Shown: piece by piece, positions 56,011-64,000 of the stretch
How positions within the stretch are numbered: the first letter of the stretch is position 1
Layout of the letters: every line of letters starts with the position of its first letter
Assembly (NCBI GenBank): GCA_963765585.1
Contig: CAVXXB010000012.1
Coordinates: 248,001-312,000, forward strand
Length of the DNA stretch: 64,000 nt
Reading direction: 5' to 3'
DNA from: CAVXXB01 sp963765585
GTDB taxonomy: Bacteria; Calditrichota; Calditrichia; JAJRVZ01
Made by a program: the position numbers and the translations under genes
Notes under the pieces: generated by a model
The model's input: the letters and a program-made list of their open reading frames with translations, nothing else
Told to the model about the DNA's origin: nothing
Databases searched by the model: none

Positions 56011-56874
56011 GTGAATACAAGAAGGGAATTTCTCAAAAAAGGTCTTGCGACTTGTTTTGCACTCCAGGGCACTCAATTTTTGCAACCCGCCAACTTACAT
56101 GCCACACCCAGAATAGTGAAAGATGATATTTCAATTGCTCAGTGGGCACTGGTTGATGAAATCCGGGAAGGCAAATGGAAAACACCGGATTTTCCTAAAA
56201 TCGCCCGGGAAGAATTTGATATCAACGGTATTGAATTTGTGAACACGCTTTTCGACTCCCCGACCTATGACTATTTAAAGCAACTCAAAGAAAACGCATC
56301 GATCTATGGTGTTACCATGGTTTTAATCATGGTTGACGGTGAAGGCGAAACTTGTACATCATCAAAGGAAGAAAGGAAACAGACCGTCATCAATCATCAG
56401 AAATGGATAGACATAGCCAACTTTTTAGGATGTCATGCGATACGTACAAACTGCAGAGGACCTCAGGATGTGGATAAAGCAGAAGCACTGAAATGGGCAT
56501 CTGAGACCTATAATCAAATGCTTGAATATGCCATTCCGGCAAATGTTGGTATCTGCATTGAAAATCATGGGGGTGTATCAAATGATCCCGATTGGATGGT
56601 CGCTTTAATGAAAATGGTGAACAACCGTTACTTCGGTTCTTACCCGGACTGGCGCAGACCTTCTGATAAATTTGACAACTATGATTATTTACAAAAAATG
56701 CTTCCCTGGGCTATGGGAATGTCTTATAGAAATCAACCTGACGAAGAAACTTCTAAAAAAATGATACAGTTATGCCATGATTCCGGGTATAGAGGATGGT
56801 ATGGCATCGAATCTTCAGGTCGCGATGCAATCAGAGAGGGAAAGAGAATCCTCAAAAAGTATTTAATAAAATAG
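56011..56874 (+). CDS. TAT-exported sugar phosphate isomerase/epimerase-like TIM-barrel protein
   Basis: 287 residues from GTG 56011, which has aaaggag 7 bases ahead. The N-terminus TRREFLKKGLATCFALQGTQ is a twin-arginine signal. The rest is an AP-endonuclease-2/xylose-isomerase-like TIM barrel (EFDINGIEFVNTLFDSP, WIDIANFLGCHAIRTNCRGP, VGICIENHGGVSNDPD, YRGWYGIESSG) with metal-binding E and H at the strand ends. Periplasmic members of the family act on sugars or cyclitols. Intact. Confidence 0.85.
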   Translation: MNTRREFLKKGLATCFALQGTQFLQPANLHATPRIVKDDISIAQWALVDEIREGKWKTPDFPKIAREEFDINGIEFVNTLFDSPTYDYLKQLKENASIYGVTMVLIMVDGEGETCTSSKEERKQTVINHQKWIDIANFLGCHAIRTNCRGPQDVDKAEALKWASETYNQMLEYAIPANVGICIENHGGVSNDPDWMVALMKMVNNRYFGSYPDWRRPSDKFDNYDYLQKMLPWAMGMSYRNQPDEETSKKMIQLCHDSGYRGWYGIESSGRDAIREGKRILKKYLIK

Positions 56875-57017
56875 AAACATTGAAAAAATATAATGTAATT
56901 ATACTCCTATCAATTGGGTCCTGATTTTCCAAGTTTTGCTGACAGACCTCCTGACCGTCGGCAGTATATTCGGTAGTGTCAAAAGTTCTATGAAAAAATG
57001 AAAGACAGGATTAAAAG

Positions 57018-57261
57018 ATGAAACCACAGAGCACTCAGAGGCAAACTCTGAGAACTCTAAAAGAATATCCTTTAAGAGATATTACTGAAAAAATAATTTC
57101 ATGTGCTATTGAAGTTCACTCATTACCTGGGCCAGGTCTGTTAGAATATTCATATTGCCCAGATGCTCACTTACCTGAGAACAGAAAATCTAAAAGTCGG
57201 ATTGTTGATCAATTTTAATGTTGACAAATTAAAAGAAGGAATATGGAGAGTTATCTTATAA
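57018..57261 (+). pseudogene. GxxExxY (PDDEXK_3-type) remnant inside an inverted repeat
   Basis: The N-terminal block DITEKIISCAIEVHSLPGPG, LLEYS is the GxxExxY start (normally ...LGPGLLESVYE). The central part is missing, and the C-terminal block KVGLLINFNVDKLKEG, IWRVIL follows in another frame. The intact family is about 125 residues with a PD-(D/E)xK fold; here the G-x-x-E-x-x-Y motif itself is gone. Left end aaccacagagcactcagag (57022) and right end ctccgtgtactctgtggtt (57321) form inverted repeats like those of the gene-free elements elsewhere in the window. Confidence 0.7.
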
Positions 57262-57377
57262 GAGATCACAGAGGGGAGATGATTAGAAATAGCATTAACA
57301 TAAATAATATTAATAATTTACTCCGTGTACTCTGTGGTTATTTTTTACACTACCGTATACTCTAAAATGGAATTTTA

Positions 57378-59784
57378 ATGAAAAGTTCTGTACTTATAAT
57401 CATCACTGTTCTATTTTTATTTAACGTGACGATGAGCGCTCCGCTCGAGTTTCCATCAAAACAACCAAAAAACGGGAATTTTAACCGGCCGCTGCCGGAG
57501 GAAGTGCTGGATATCTCACCCCCGGGCTTTTGCTGGTGGCGCTGCGCACCGCGCGATGATGTCAATTATCGGCTGCACATTGAAAGCGAATCGGGAGTCT
57601 CGGTATATCAATCCGAATTACTCCGCGATCCGGTAGATGTCCCGAACATGGTTTTGCCGGCCGGAAAATATTCATGGTCAGTCGATGCGCTGGATACCGG
57701 TGGCCTGGTAATCGCCACACGGCCGGCACAGCATTTTTCAATCAGCGAAAACGCGCTTGAACTTCCCTGGATTGAACCGGAAGTATTACTGAAACGTGTG
57801 CCGGAGAAACATCCGCGTTTGTTGTTCCCTAGTGCCAAATTAAAAGAAATTCGCGCAACCTTAAATGGCTCACGCCGGCAACCATTTGAGGATTTAAAAC
57901 GTGTGGCAGATCAGGCGCTTACGTTTGAATTAATGACCAAACCCGATTTTGACAAATATGACAGAGAGACCGAATACGAAATGAGACGCACGGCTTACCG
58001 TGCATCTTATCATGAGTTTACTACAGTATATAATCGCGGTATGGTGACCCTTGCCTTAATGTATCAGCTCAGCGGTGAGGAAAAATATGGTCTGGCTGCA
58101 AAGCGACATTTACTGAACCTCCTTGACTGGGAACTGGACGGAATCGCATCATTGGAATCAAGTTTTGATGAGATCGGGTTGCGGATCGCACGTACTGCGG
58201 CACAGGGGTATGATTGGTTATACGACCTTTTTACAGATAAAGAACGTCAAGCAGTACGTCAGCTGCTGCTGGCGCATGGGGATCAGATGTTGGCAAGATT
58301 GGAGGAAAGGGATTTTTTATTCAAATCCGCCTATAGTCATGATGGCCGGTTGCCGGGATACCTTGTGGAATTTTCAATTGCCCTGGCAGAGGAAGAGCGG
58401 GCGAAAGTCTGGATGGATTACGCGATGCGGGCTTTGTTGACTGTGTTTCCACACTGGGGCGGCAAGGACGGCGGATGGGCGGAAGGCATCAATTATGTGC
58501 TGTCATATAATGAGCGATTCTTAACGCCGTTGCAGTCGCTTTATGAAGCAACCGGATACGATCTGTGGCAAAAATCATATTTTCGGAATATGCGCCACTT
58601 TCTCGTGTATTGTATCTCCCCATTGGGTGAGGTTTCCCCTTTTGGCGATAGTGAACACAATTCCATAAAAGACCGGGCACAGAACATATATGCCATTTTA
58701 TTATTCCATGCACTGCGTTATCGTGATCCGGCAACCCGCTGGTGGATTGAACAACTGGCAGATGACGGAGGAAACTCAGATCGATTAGGCGAAATGCATC
58801 GAATTATTCTCGATGACGATCTTAAACCGGAAAAGCCAAAGGCATTACCGCCGGACCGTGCGTTTTATGGCGTTGGTTGGGCAGCACTACATTCGGACAT
58901 TTTGACACCGGAAAATGATTTGATGCTTTTGTTTAAAAGTTCACCCTACGGTCCGGTGAGTCATAGCCATGCGGATCAAAACAGTTTTGCGATTATGAAG
59001 GGCGGCAAGGCGTTGGCCGTACCAAGCGGAGCCCGGTATCCCCAGCATCAGTCACCGTTTCATTTCCAATATACGAATTTAACTGTGGCACATAATGCAT
59101 TGCTGATAGACGGCGAAGGCCAGATTGACCGCAGTTCTGAAGCCAACGGCCGCCTTGTGGATTTTAAAAGTACCCCACACCTGGGATATGTGGCGGGCGA
59201 CGCGCAAAAGTGTTATGGAGATCGTCTGGATTTTTATCATCGACACATGGTGCTCATTCGTCCTTCGGTTATTCTGATGATTGATGATTTGTCCGGTCCA
59301 CAGCCATTTTCGGTTGACTGGTTGTTGCACTCAAGGGAAGAAATGATATTGGATTCAGATAACCAGATCATCCAATCGTCCCGTTTTGAGGAAGCGCATG
59401 AAAACTCAAATCATAACTACGGGAGGATTTGATTTTGAACTGACGAACGAATGGCCGATCGACCCGAAGCAGGATTACCCGATGGTCACAGCGGAACCGC
59501 CGCCTAAGGAATGGCATTTTTCTGCCACGACCCGTGACAATACCAAAAGGCGGCGAATTGCAGCAATAATGCTGGTTAAGGAAAATGGAAAATATCCCGA
59601 TTGTGATGTGAAAATAAAAGACGGGAAGGTTTATTTGAGTGGACATTTCGGCGATGATAAATGGTCCGGAATTATTCGTATCGATACGGAAGCAGGTATT
59701 GAAGAATCCTTGCTGGAACTGGATTATTATCCGGCATCTGGTGAAACGGAAACAGTCCGGATTGCCAATCAATGTATTTATTAG
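57378..59784 (+). CDS. Heparinase II/III-like protein (DUF4962 type), frameshifted near the end
   Basis: About 800 residues if joined. The signal peptide VLIIITVLFLFNVTMSAP is followed by a DUF4962-type N-terminal domain (LDISPPGFCWWRCAPRDDVN). An alpha/alpha toroid comes next (RRTAYRASYHEFTTVYNRGM, DEIGLRIARTAAQGYDWLYD), then a heparinase II/III beta domain (PYGPVSHSHADQNSFAIMKG with the catalytic-type H-A-D/N, ITVAHNALLIDG-like block, MVLIRPSVILMIDDLSG). A one-base shift near 59390 separates it from the last ~130 residues (MKTQIITTGGFDFEL, WPIDPKQDY, WHFSATTR). The family degrades glycosaminoglycans or alginate-like polymers outside the cell. Only the closing sheet is lost if the shift is real. 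Confidence 0.8.
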
Positions 59785-59971
59785 TATGGCAGAGTAGAAG
59801 GCTCAGCTTATATTTGATGACTATATCCTGGGTAAACGGGCCGTGGCATTTTTGTGGTGAGAAAAGCAAATTAAAATATTTGGTGTAATTTAGATATGTC
59901 ACGGCGCGGGGTTGGTGTACTCGCCGTTTGGTGCTTAAAACTCTCATATCTAAATACCGGGGAGAAATTAT

Positions 59972-60355
59972 ATGGGACAGGATTTAGCCGCAAATAAGCA
60001 AAATGCTATCACGTTTTATCGCACTGCATATGAGGGAAATCCACGTGCGGCAGTAGAACAATTTGTCGGCGATAATTACATTCAGCATAATCCGTTAGTA
60101 GCAGATGGCAAGGAGCCATTTATTGCATATTTTGAGAGAATGGCGCTGGAGTTTCCGGAAAAAAGGATTCAGTTCGTCAGGTCTGTTGCCGAGGGAGATT
60201 TAGTTGCCTTGCATACCCACCAGGTTTGGCCGGGGAACGATGAGTATGTTACCATGGACTTCTTTCGTTTTGATGAAAACGGAAAAATTGTCGAGCATTG
60301 GGATGCAATTCAACAAATTCCAGACCAATCCGAAAATGGAAATACGATGTATTAA
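59972..60355 (+). CDS. NTF2/SnoaL-like protein
   Basis: 127 residues, the size of single-domain SnoaL-like proteins. The pattern NAITFYRTAYEGNPRAAVEQ, FVGDNYIQHNPLVADGKEPF, then VRSVAEGDLVALHTHQVWPG and FRFDENGKIVEHWDAIQQIP is typical (N-P-x-x-x-A-x-x-x-Y-v-x-d-x-Y-I-Q-H-N-P; K-I-V-E-H-W-D). The group includes ester cyclases and small isomerases; many members are uncharacterised. GGGGAG lies 9 bases ahead of the ATG. Confidence 0.88.
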   Translation: MGQDLAANKQNAITFYRTAYEGNPRAAVEQFVGDNYIQHNPLVADGKEPFIAYFERMALEFPEKRIQFVRSVAEGDLVALHTHQVWPGNDEYVTMDFFRFDENGKIVEHWDAIQQIPDQSENGNTMY

Positions 60356-60380
60356 TGATGGAACACTATCTGTGAATTTT

Positions 60381-60743
60381 ATGAAAATAATATATTGGAT
60401 ATCGACCAGTATTATATCACTCGGCCTGTTGTTAAGCGCAGGTACATATTTTTTTCACGAAGGCACTATTGAAGGTGTGAAAGACTTAGGATTTCCGGAC
60501 TTTTTTAGAGTTGAATTAGCCATTTTGAAAATTATTGCGGTAATTGTATTATTAGTGCCTGTTATTTCAAGTCTGATTAAAGAGTGGGCATATGCTGGTA
60601 TTGCTTTGTTTTATCTGACCGCAATAATTGCCCATCTTGCTCATGGAGATTCATTTGTAATTTCTTTAATAAATGTACTTATGATTGTCTTTTTAGTAGT
60701 CTCGAATTATTCTTTTAACAAAATACGTGTCCATGATAGCTAA
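60381..60743 (+). CDS. DoxX-like membrane protein, 120 aa
   Basis: I start it at the ATG 60381 (MKIIYWISTSIISLGLLLSA); the frame that opens earlier overlaps the previous gene out of phase. Four membrane helices are visible, and DLGFPDFFRVELAILKIIAV is the DoxX_2 signature (G-x-P-x-x-x-x-x-x-L-x-x-x-K). It lies 25 bases after the NTF2-like gene, so probably one transcript. The function of the family is mostly unknown. Confidence 0.85.
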   Translation: MKIIYWISTSIISLGLLLSAGTYFFHEGTIEGVKDLGFPDFFRVELAILKIIAVIVLLVPVISSLIKEWAYAGIALFYLTAIIAHLAHGDSFVISLINVLMIVFLVVSNYSFNKIRVHDS

Positions 60744-60817
60744 CTTCTGTTAAAATTTATATTATAAAAATAGTTTTGCAGAAGGATTGGCCGCATACGT
60801 AATTGCCAACCTTATGC
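60738..60817 (+). other. Degenerate attC-like site
   Basis: AGCTAAC at the end of the preceding gene and gccgcatacgtaattgccaacCTTATGC at the right keep the arm of the better sites, but the right core has lost its G. The rest of the gap to 60975 is empty. Confidence 0.4.
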
Positions 60818-60975
60818 ACGGGATTACTTTAGCCGGCGCAGTTCAACCCGCTACAATATCCATCTTAAGAATGTTTTTTCTTTAACAGAAATTTTATTAG
60901 TTCGGTATTTGTTGTGAATTATAGGTTTGTAGCAAACAAACGAATAACATTAGAATTAATAAACGGGGAAGTTTA

Positions 60976-63441
60976 ATGAAAAACTTTATGGTAATAGTTT
61001 TGCTATTCCTTCTATTATATATGTCTCAACTTTTTGCCCAGTCAGACATTGTTGCTCTCTTTGAAGAACGATCCCATACATTTAATGAAACCACGCTTCC
61101 TTATCGTTTATTTGTACCTGAAAATTATGATACGACAAAATCTTATCCGCTCGTGCTGGCATTGCATGGATCCGGAGAACGCGGTACTGATAATAGGCAC
61201 ATAAGATCGAGTCGTTTAGCAACCTCCTGGGCAGATCCTGTCAACCAGGCAAAGTATCCCTGTATCGTTTTCGCGCCCCAATGTCCTCAGGGTCGTCAGT
61301 GGGCATATGGGTTTGGGGCTGAACAGGGTCCTGAATCAGCAACAACAATGGATATTCTGGATTCACTTATCAGGGAATTTTCGGTTGATGAAAACCGCAT
61401 ATATGTTACCGGTCTCTCAATGGGGGGGTACGGAACTTGGGACCTTCTACAACGGTTTCCGGATCGTTTTGCCGCTGGTATCCCCATGAGTGCAGGGGGG
61501 AATCCTGAAAGCGCAGAAACATTTGCTGAAACACCCATATGGAATTTTCACGGAAAGGTTGATGATGTAGTATCTGTTTCGCTATCCAGGAATACAATTT
61601 CAGCGATGGAAGAAACAGGCAGTACTGTAGTTTATACTCATTGTAAATACGAAAATTGCATAGGTTTGCCTGAGAATCAAATTAATATGTATATACAAAG
61701 CCAGGCGGATCATTTATATACGGAATATGAAAATGGTGACCATGTAATCTGGGATCAATCATATGACTATCCATTTTTGTTCCCGTGGGTATTTAGCAAG
61801 TTTAAACGCACAACAGAGGCAATCAATATATCCGGCTTTAATACGCATCGCATTTTGGACGGAGAAGAGACTATTGGATGGAATGCAATTCCAGACGGTG
61901 GTACCGTGGATATCTGGTTTAGTCCGGACGCCGGGGAATCCTGGCAAAATGTGGCTGAAGGGCTGGTAAACAATGGCAGTTTTCAGTGGAATACAGAGAG
62001 TGTAGATGATATATCATTTGGGATATTGAAAATTCTCCTGCATAATGAAAAAGGTTTTATTTTTGCATTGGATGAAACGGGATATTTCTCAATTGACAAT
62101 GAATCCGGTAATGGTGTACCATTTGTACGAATTTTGAATAAAGAATTTGAGAGGGGTGTTGAATTTGAGGACGATGAGCTGGATCTGGAATTGCTTGCAG
62201 GGGATTCAGAATCATCAGAATTAGTTATAAATTACTTCTATGCTGTAGGAAATCAATCCGGCTTTATCCAATTTCTTAGTGGCATGATTTCACCCGATAC
62301 GATAAGTCAATTCAAAACAATAGATTTATCTTCCTTACCCAATTCAACTTCATTGAGATTGAAAGTGGAAGTAACAGATGGCAATACTTTTTCTGCAGAT
62401 ACTACATTTTATTTCACTAAAAATACTGAACGTCAATTTGGAAATACTGCCAAGAGAATATCCGGGACAAGTTCTGCCATAATCCGCCCGGTTATTATAA
62501 ATTCAGATGATCTGACATCCGATAGTTACCAGCTTACCTTTCATGTTGACAGCACAAATAATAAGTCATATAGTGTTGTTAATAAAAACAGCGGACGCAC
62601 AGTAATTGAAAATGCCACAGAAATAGATGGTGTTTCTGAGGGGCCATACTTTGATGGACTTCGATTGGTAATTGAAGATTATAAAACGCCGGATGTGGAC
62701 CATGAGAACTCATCATGGCAGGTGGGATCAACTGGTTTAACAACATCGATATTTGTGCCAACTGTAAATATCGATGGTCGTATACATACGGGAACTCCGG
62801 TGGGTGATGATTTTCGTATTAGTGTGTTTGATCATGTTGTGGACACCACCAGCGCCGCCTTTGGGATACCCGAAATAGAAATCAATTTTATGGTGGAAAA
62901 AATTTCACAGGGTAATAAAGTTGAAATATTATTTGTTGATAAAAATGGTGATAAAAATATTTCTCGTAACGATATTCTCTATTTGCTAAGGGATGATAAC
63001 CTGGACGATCCGCATTTTACCTGGGCGATAACTTTTGTAGGGGAGGAAACTGATGCAACTCCGCAACCCGGTGACATTTATAATTTTTACACCAAAAAAC
63101 CTGTCGCAGATTCTGATGTTTATGAATTTGATGCCAGTTTAAGCAGTCTTGATTTTGCTGATAAAGAAAAGCAACCCAACCTCTTCAGCCTTTTTCAGAA
63201 CTATCCAAATCCATTTAATCCGGTAACGGCTATCGGCTATCGGCTTTCTGTTTTTAGCCAGGTTGATTTGAGTATATATAACCAGCTGGGGGAGAGAGTA
63301 AAGACCCTGGTATCAGAAAATCAACCGGCAGGTGAATATGAAATTAATTGGGATGCATCGCAGTATGCCAGCGGCGTGTATTATTACCAGTTGAAAGCCG
63401 GTGATTTCAAGCATGTGAGGAAAATGATTCTGATTAAATAA
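60976..63441 (+). CDS. Secreted PHB-depolymerase/esterase-like alpha/beta hydrolase with T9SS sorting domain
   Basis: 821 residues. A signal peptide (FMVIVLLFLLLYMSQLFAQ) precedes an alpha/beta-hydrolase (about 30-270): YPLVLALHGSGERG (oxyanion segment), YVTGLSMGGYGTWDL (nucleophile serine near residue 146), WNFHGKVDDVVSV (aspartate) and NGDHVIWDQSYD (histidine). This is the esterase_phb/peptidase S9-like layout of secreted carbohydrate or feruloyl-type esterases. After it come several beta-sandwich repeats of unknown type, then LFQNYPNPFNPVTAIGYRLS, ASGVYYYQLKAGDF, a T9SS type A sorting domain. GGGGAAG precedes the ATG. Intact. Confidence 0.85.
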   Translation: MKNFMVIVLLFLLLYMSQLFAQSDIVALFEERSHTFNETTLPYRLFVPENYDTTKSYPLVLALHGSGERGTDNRHIRSSRLATSWADPVNQAKYPCIVFAPQCPQGRQWAYGFGAEQGPESATTMDILDSLIREFSVDENRIYVTGLSMGGYGTWDLLQRFPDRFAAGIPMSAGGNPESAETFAETPIWNFHGKVDDVVSVSLSRNTISAMEETGSTVVYTHCKYENCIGLPENQINMYIQSQADHLYTEYENGDHVIWDQSYDYPFLFPWVFSKFKRTTEAINISGFNTHRILDGEETIGWNAIPDGGTVDIWFSPDAGESWQNVAEGLVNNGSFQWNTESVDDISFGILKILLHNEKGFIFALDETGYFSIDNESGNGVPFVRILNKEFERGVEFEDDELDLELLAGDSESSELVINYFYAVGNQSGFIQFLSGMISPDTISQFKTIDLSSLPNSTSLRLKVEVTDGNTFSADTTFYFTKNTERQFGNTAKRISGTSSAIIRPVIINSDDLTSDSYQLTFHVDSTNNKSYSVVNKNSGRTVIENATEIDGVSEGPYFDGLRLVIEDYKTPDVDHENSSWQVGSTGLTTSIFVPTVNIDGRIHTGTPVGDDFRISVFDHVVDTTSAAFGIPEIEINFMVEKISQGNKVEILFVDKNGDKNISRNDILYLLRDDNLDDPHFTWAITFVGEETDATPQPGDIYNFYTKKPVADSDVYEFDASLSSLDFADKEKQPNLFSLFQNYPNPFNPVTAIGYRLSVFSQVDLSIYNQLGERVKTLVSENQPAGEYEINWDASQYASGVYYYQLKAGDFKHVRKMILIK

Positions 63442-63846
63442 CGAAATAAAGATAATAGCCTCGTAGAATTATTTCAATCTTCAATAGCAAGCGGATGACG
63501 CTGATTTAACAGATTTACACGGATTATAAATTAATCCGCGGAAATCAGCATCATGGGTCCCAGCCGAATGAATGATCCGCCTTTTAGCGTGCTAAGCAAA
63601 TATTAAAATCTCACCGAACAATTCAATGTACGTGCGCCGCAAATTGTCGACCGCCGACTGCACTCTTATACTAAACTTCACACTAATATTTTTAATGGAT
63701 TTATGTTCCTGTATTTGGTACTAAAAGCTTATCTATATTATATTTGCGATATATAATATGCGCTGACAAATAAGCCATTGTATTTATCCTTTCAGATACG
63801 GATCAAACAGACTATGAGCTAATACACTTTTTAAACAGGAGATGTG
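63442..63846. other. Intergenic region with gene-free repeats
   Basis: It contains an inverted atttaacagatttacacggat / atccgcggaaatcagc pair (63495-63553) and a decayed attC-like piece at 63613-63660 (ACCGAACaattcaatgtac ... gcaaattgtcgaccg). I see no gene in it. Confidence 0.5.
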
Positions 63847-64000
63847 ATGAAAATTAATGCAATTATGAATACAAATAAGGGCGTCATAAAACTTGATTTA
63901 TATGGCGATAAAACACCAGTTACAGTGGCAAGTTTTGCCAATCTTGCTCAAAAAGGATTTTATAATGGATTAACATTCCATCGTGTAATTGCCGATTTCA
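63847..64000 (+). CDS. Peptidyl-prolyl cis-trans isomerase, cyclophilin type (5' part only)
   Basis: The first 51 residues are visible before the window ends: IMNTNKGVIKLDLYGDKTPV, TVASFANLAQKGFYNGLTFH, RVIADF, which is the cyclophilin core with the catalytic Arg in FHRVI. No signal peptide is seen, so it would be cytoplasmic. aggag lies 5 bases ahead of the ATG. The family catalyses proline isomerisation during protein folding. Confidence 0.92.
   Translation, partial: MKINAIMNTNKGVIKLDLYGDKTPVTVASFANLAQKGFYNGLTFHRVIADF

Noticed and set aside
1..64000. tRNA and rRNA genes
   Set aside because: No tRNA cloverleaf or rRNA stretch was noticed on either strand; a tRNA search could still find one.

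Overview
The window is one stretch of a bacterial chromosome, most likely from the FCB side of the tree (Calditrichota, KSB1 or Marinimicrobia-like). The taxon is an inference. It rests on five proteins that end in the type IX secretion (T9SS) type A sorting domain with the N-Y-P-N-P-F-N core, on moderately AT-rich DNA, and on a partner-switching/ECF sigma signalling style. No rRNA, tRNA, CRISPR array, integrase or transposase was recognised.

Left part (1-30.6 kb): ordinary chromosome with many intergenic repeats. It holds a PrsW-type membrane protease (partial) and a large secreted HExxH protein with a propeller and probable barrel. Next comes a minus-strand signalling cluster at 4.3-9.1 kb: a GAF-SpoIIE phosphatase, an RsbW-like kinase, a STAS antagonist, an ECF sigma factor, its membrane anti-sigma factor, and a protein built of about 25 decapeptide repeats. 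Then follow an AbgT transporter, a DUF697 protein, an M3 oligopeptidase and an S9 prolyl oligopeptidase (convergent, separated by a perfect 30-bp palindrome), a 1,000-residue T9SS-exported hydrolase, a group II amino-acid decarboxylase, a CheA-like kinase between two ~470-bp direct repeats, a GNAT acetyltransferase and two SpoIIAA-like proteins. Intergenic DNA carries heptanucleotide tandem repeats of several unrelated units and MITE-like inverted-repeat elements.

Middle part (30.8-45.6 kb): the most unusual region. Successive single genes (or one toxin-antitoxin pair), all on the plus strand, are separated by attC-like recombination sites. These sites have RYYYAAC/GTTRRRY-type cores and a shared right arm (GCTAATTGCCAGCCGTTAGGC-like, allowing mismatches). 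No integron integrase is present in the window, so it looks like a cassette array without an integrase (CALIN type) or the distal part of a chromosomal integron. Cassette cargo: a beta-helix T9SS protein, a SpoIIE phosphatase, a class III adenylate cyclase, BrnT/BrnA, a methyltransferase, a T9SS protein, a HlyIII-family membrane protein, a GC-rich glycosidase-like gene and fragments. Most of these genes carry one or two frameshifts.

Right part (45.6-64 kb): mostly plus-strand metabolic and accessory genes with only scattered degenerate attC-like sites. They include MgtE, PEP carboxylase, an SBBP propeller T9SS protein (minus strand), a SixA-like lipoprotein, GH31, an NmrA-like reductase, DUF1697, a TAT-exported TIM-barrel protein, a GxxExxY remnant, a frameshifted heparinase II/III-like gene, an NTF2-like protein, a DoxX-like protein, a T9SS esterase, and the start of a cyclophilin. 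Frameshifts cluster at 33-60 kb, while 9-33 kb is clean. This could be real decay of accessory DNA or sequencing indels, and the sequence alone cannot separate the two.
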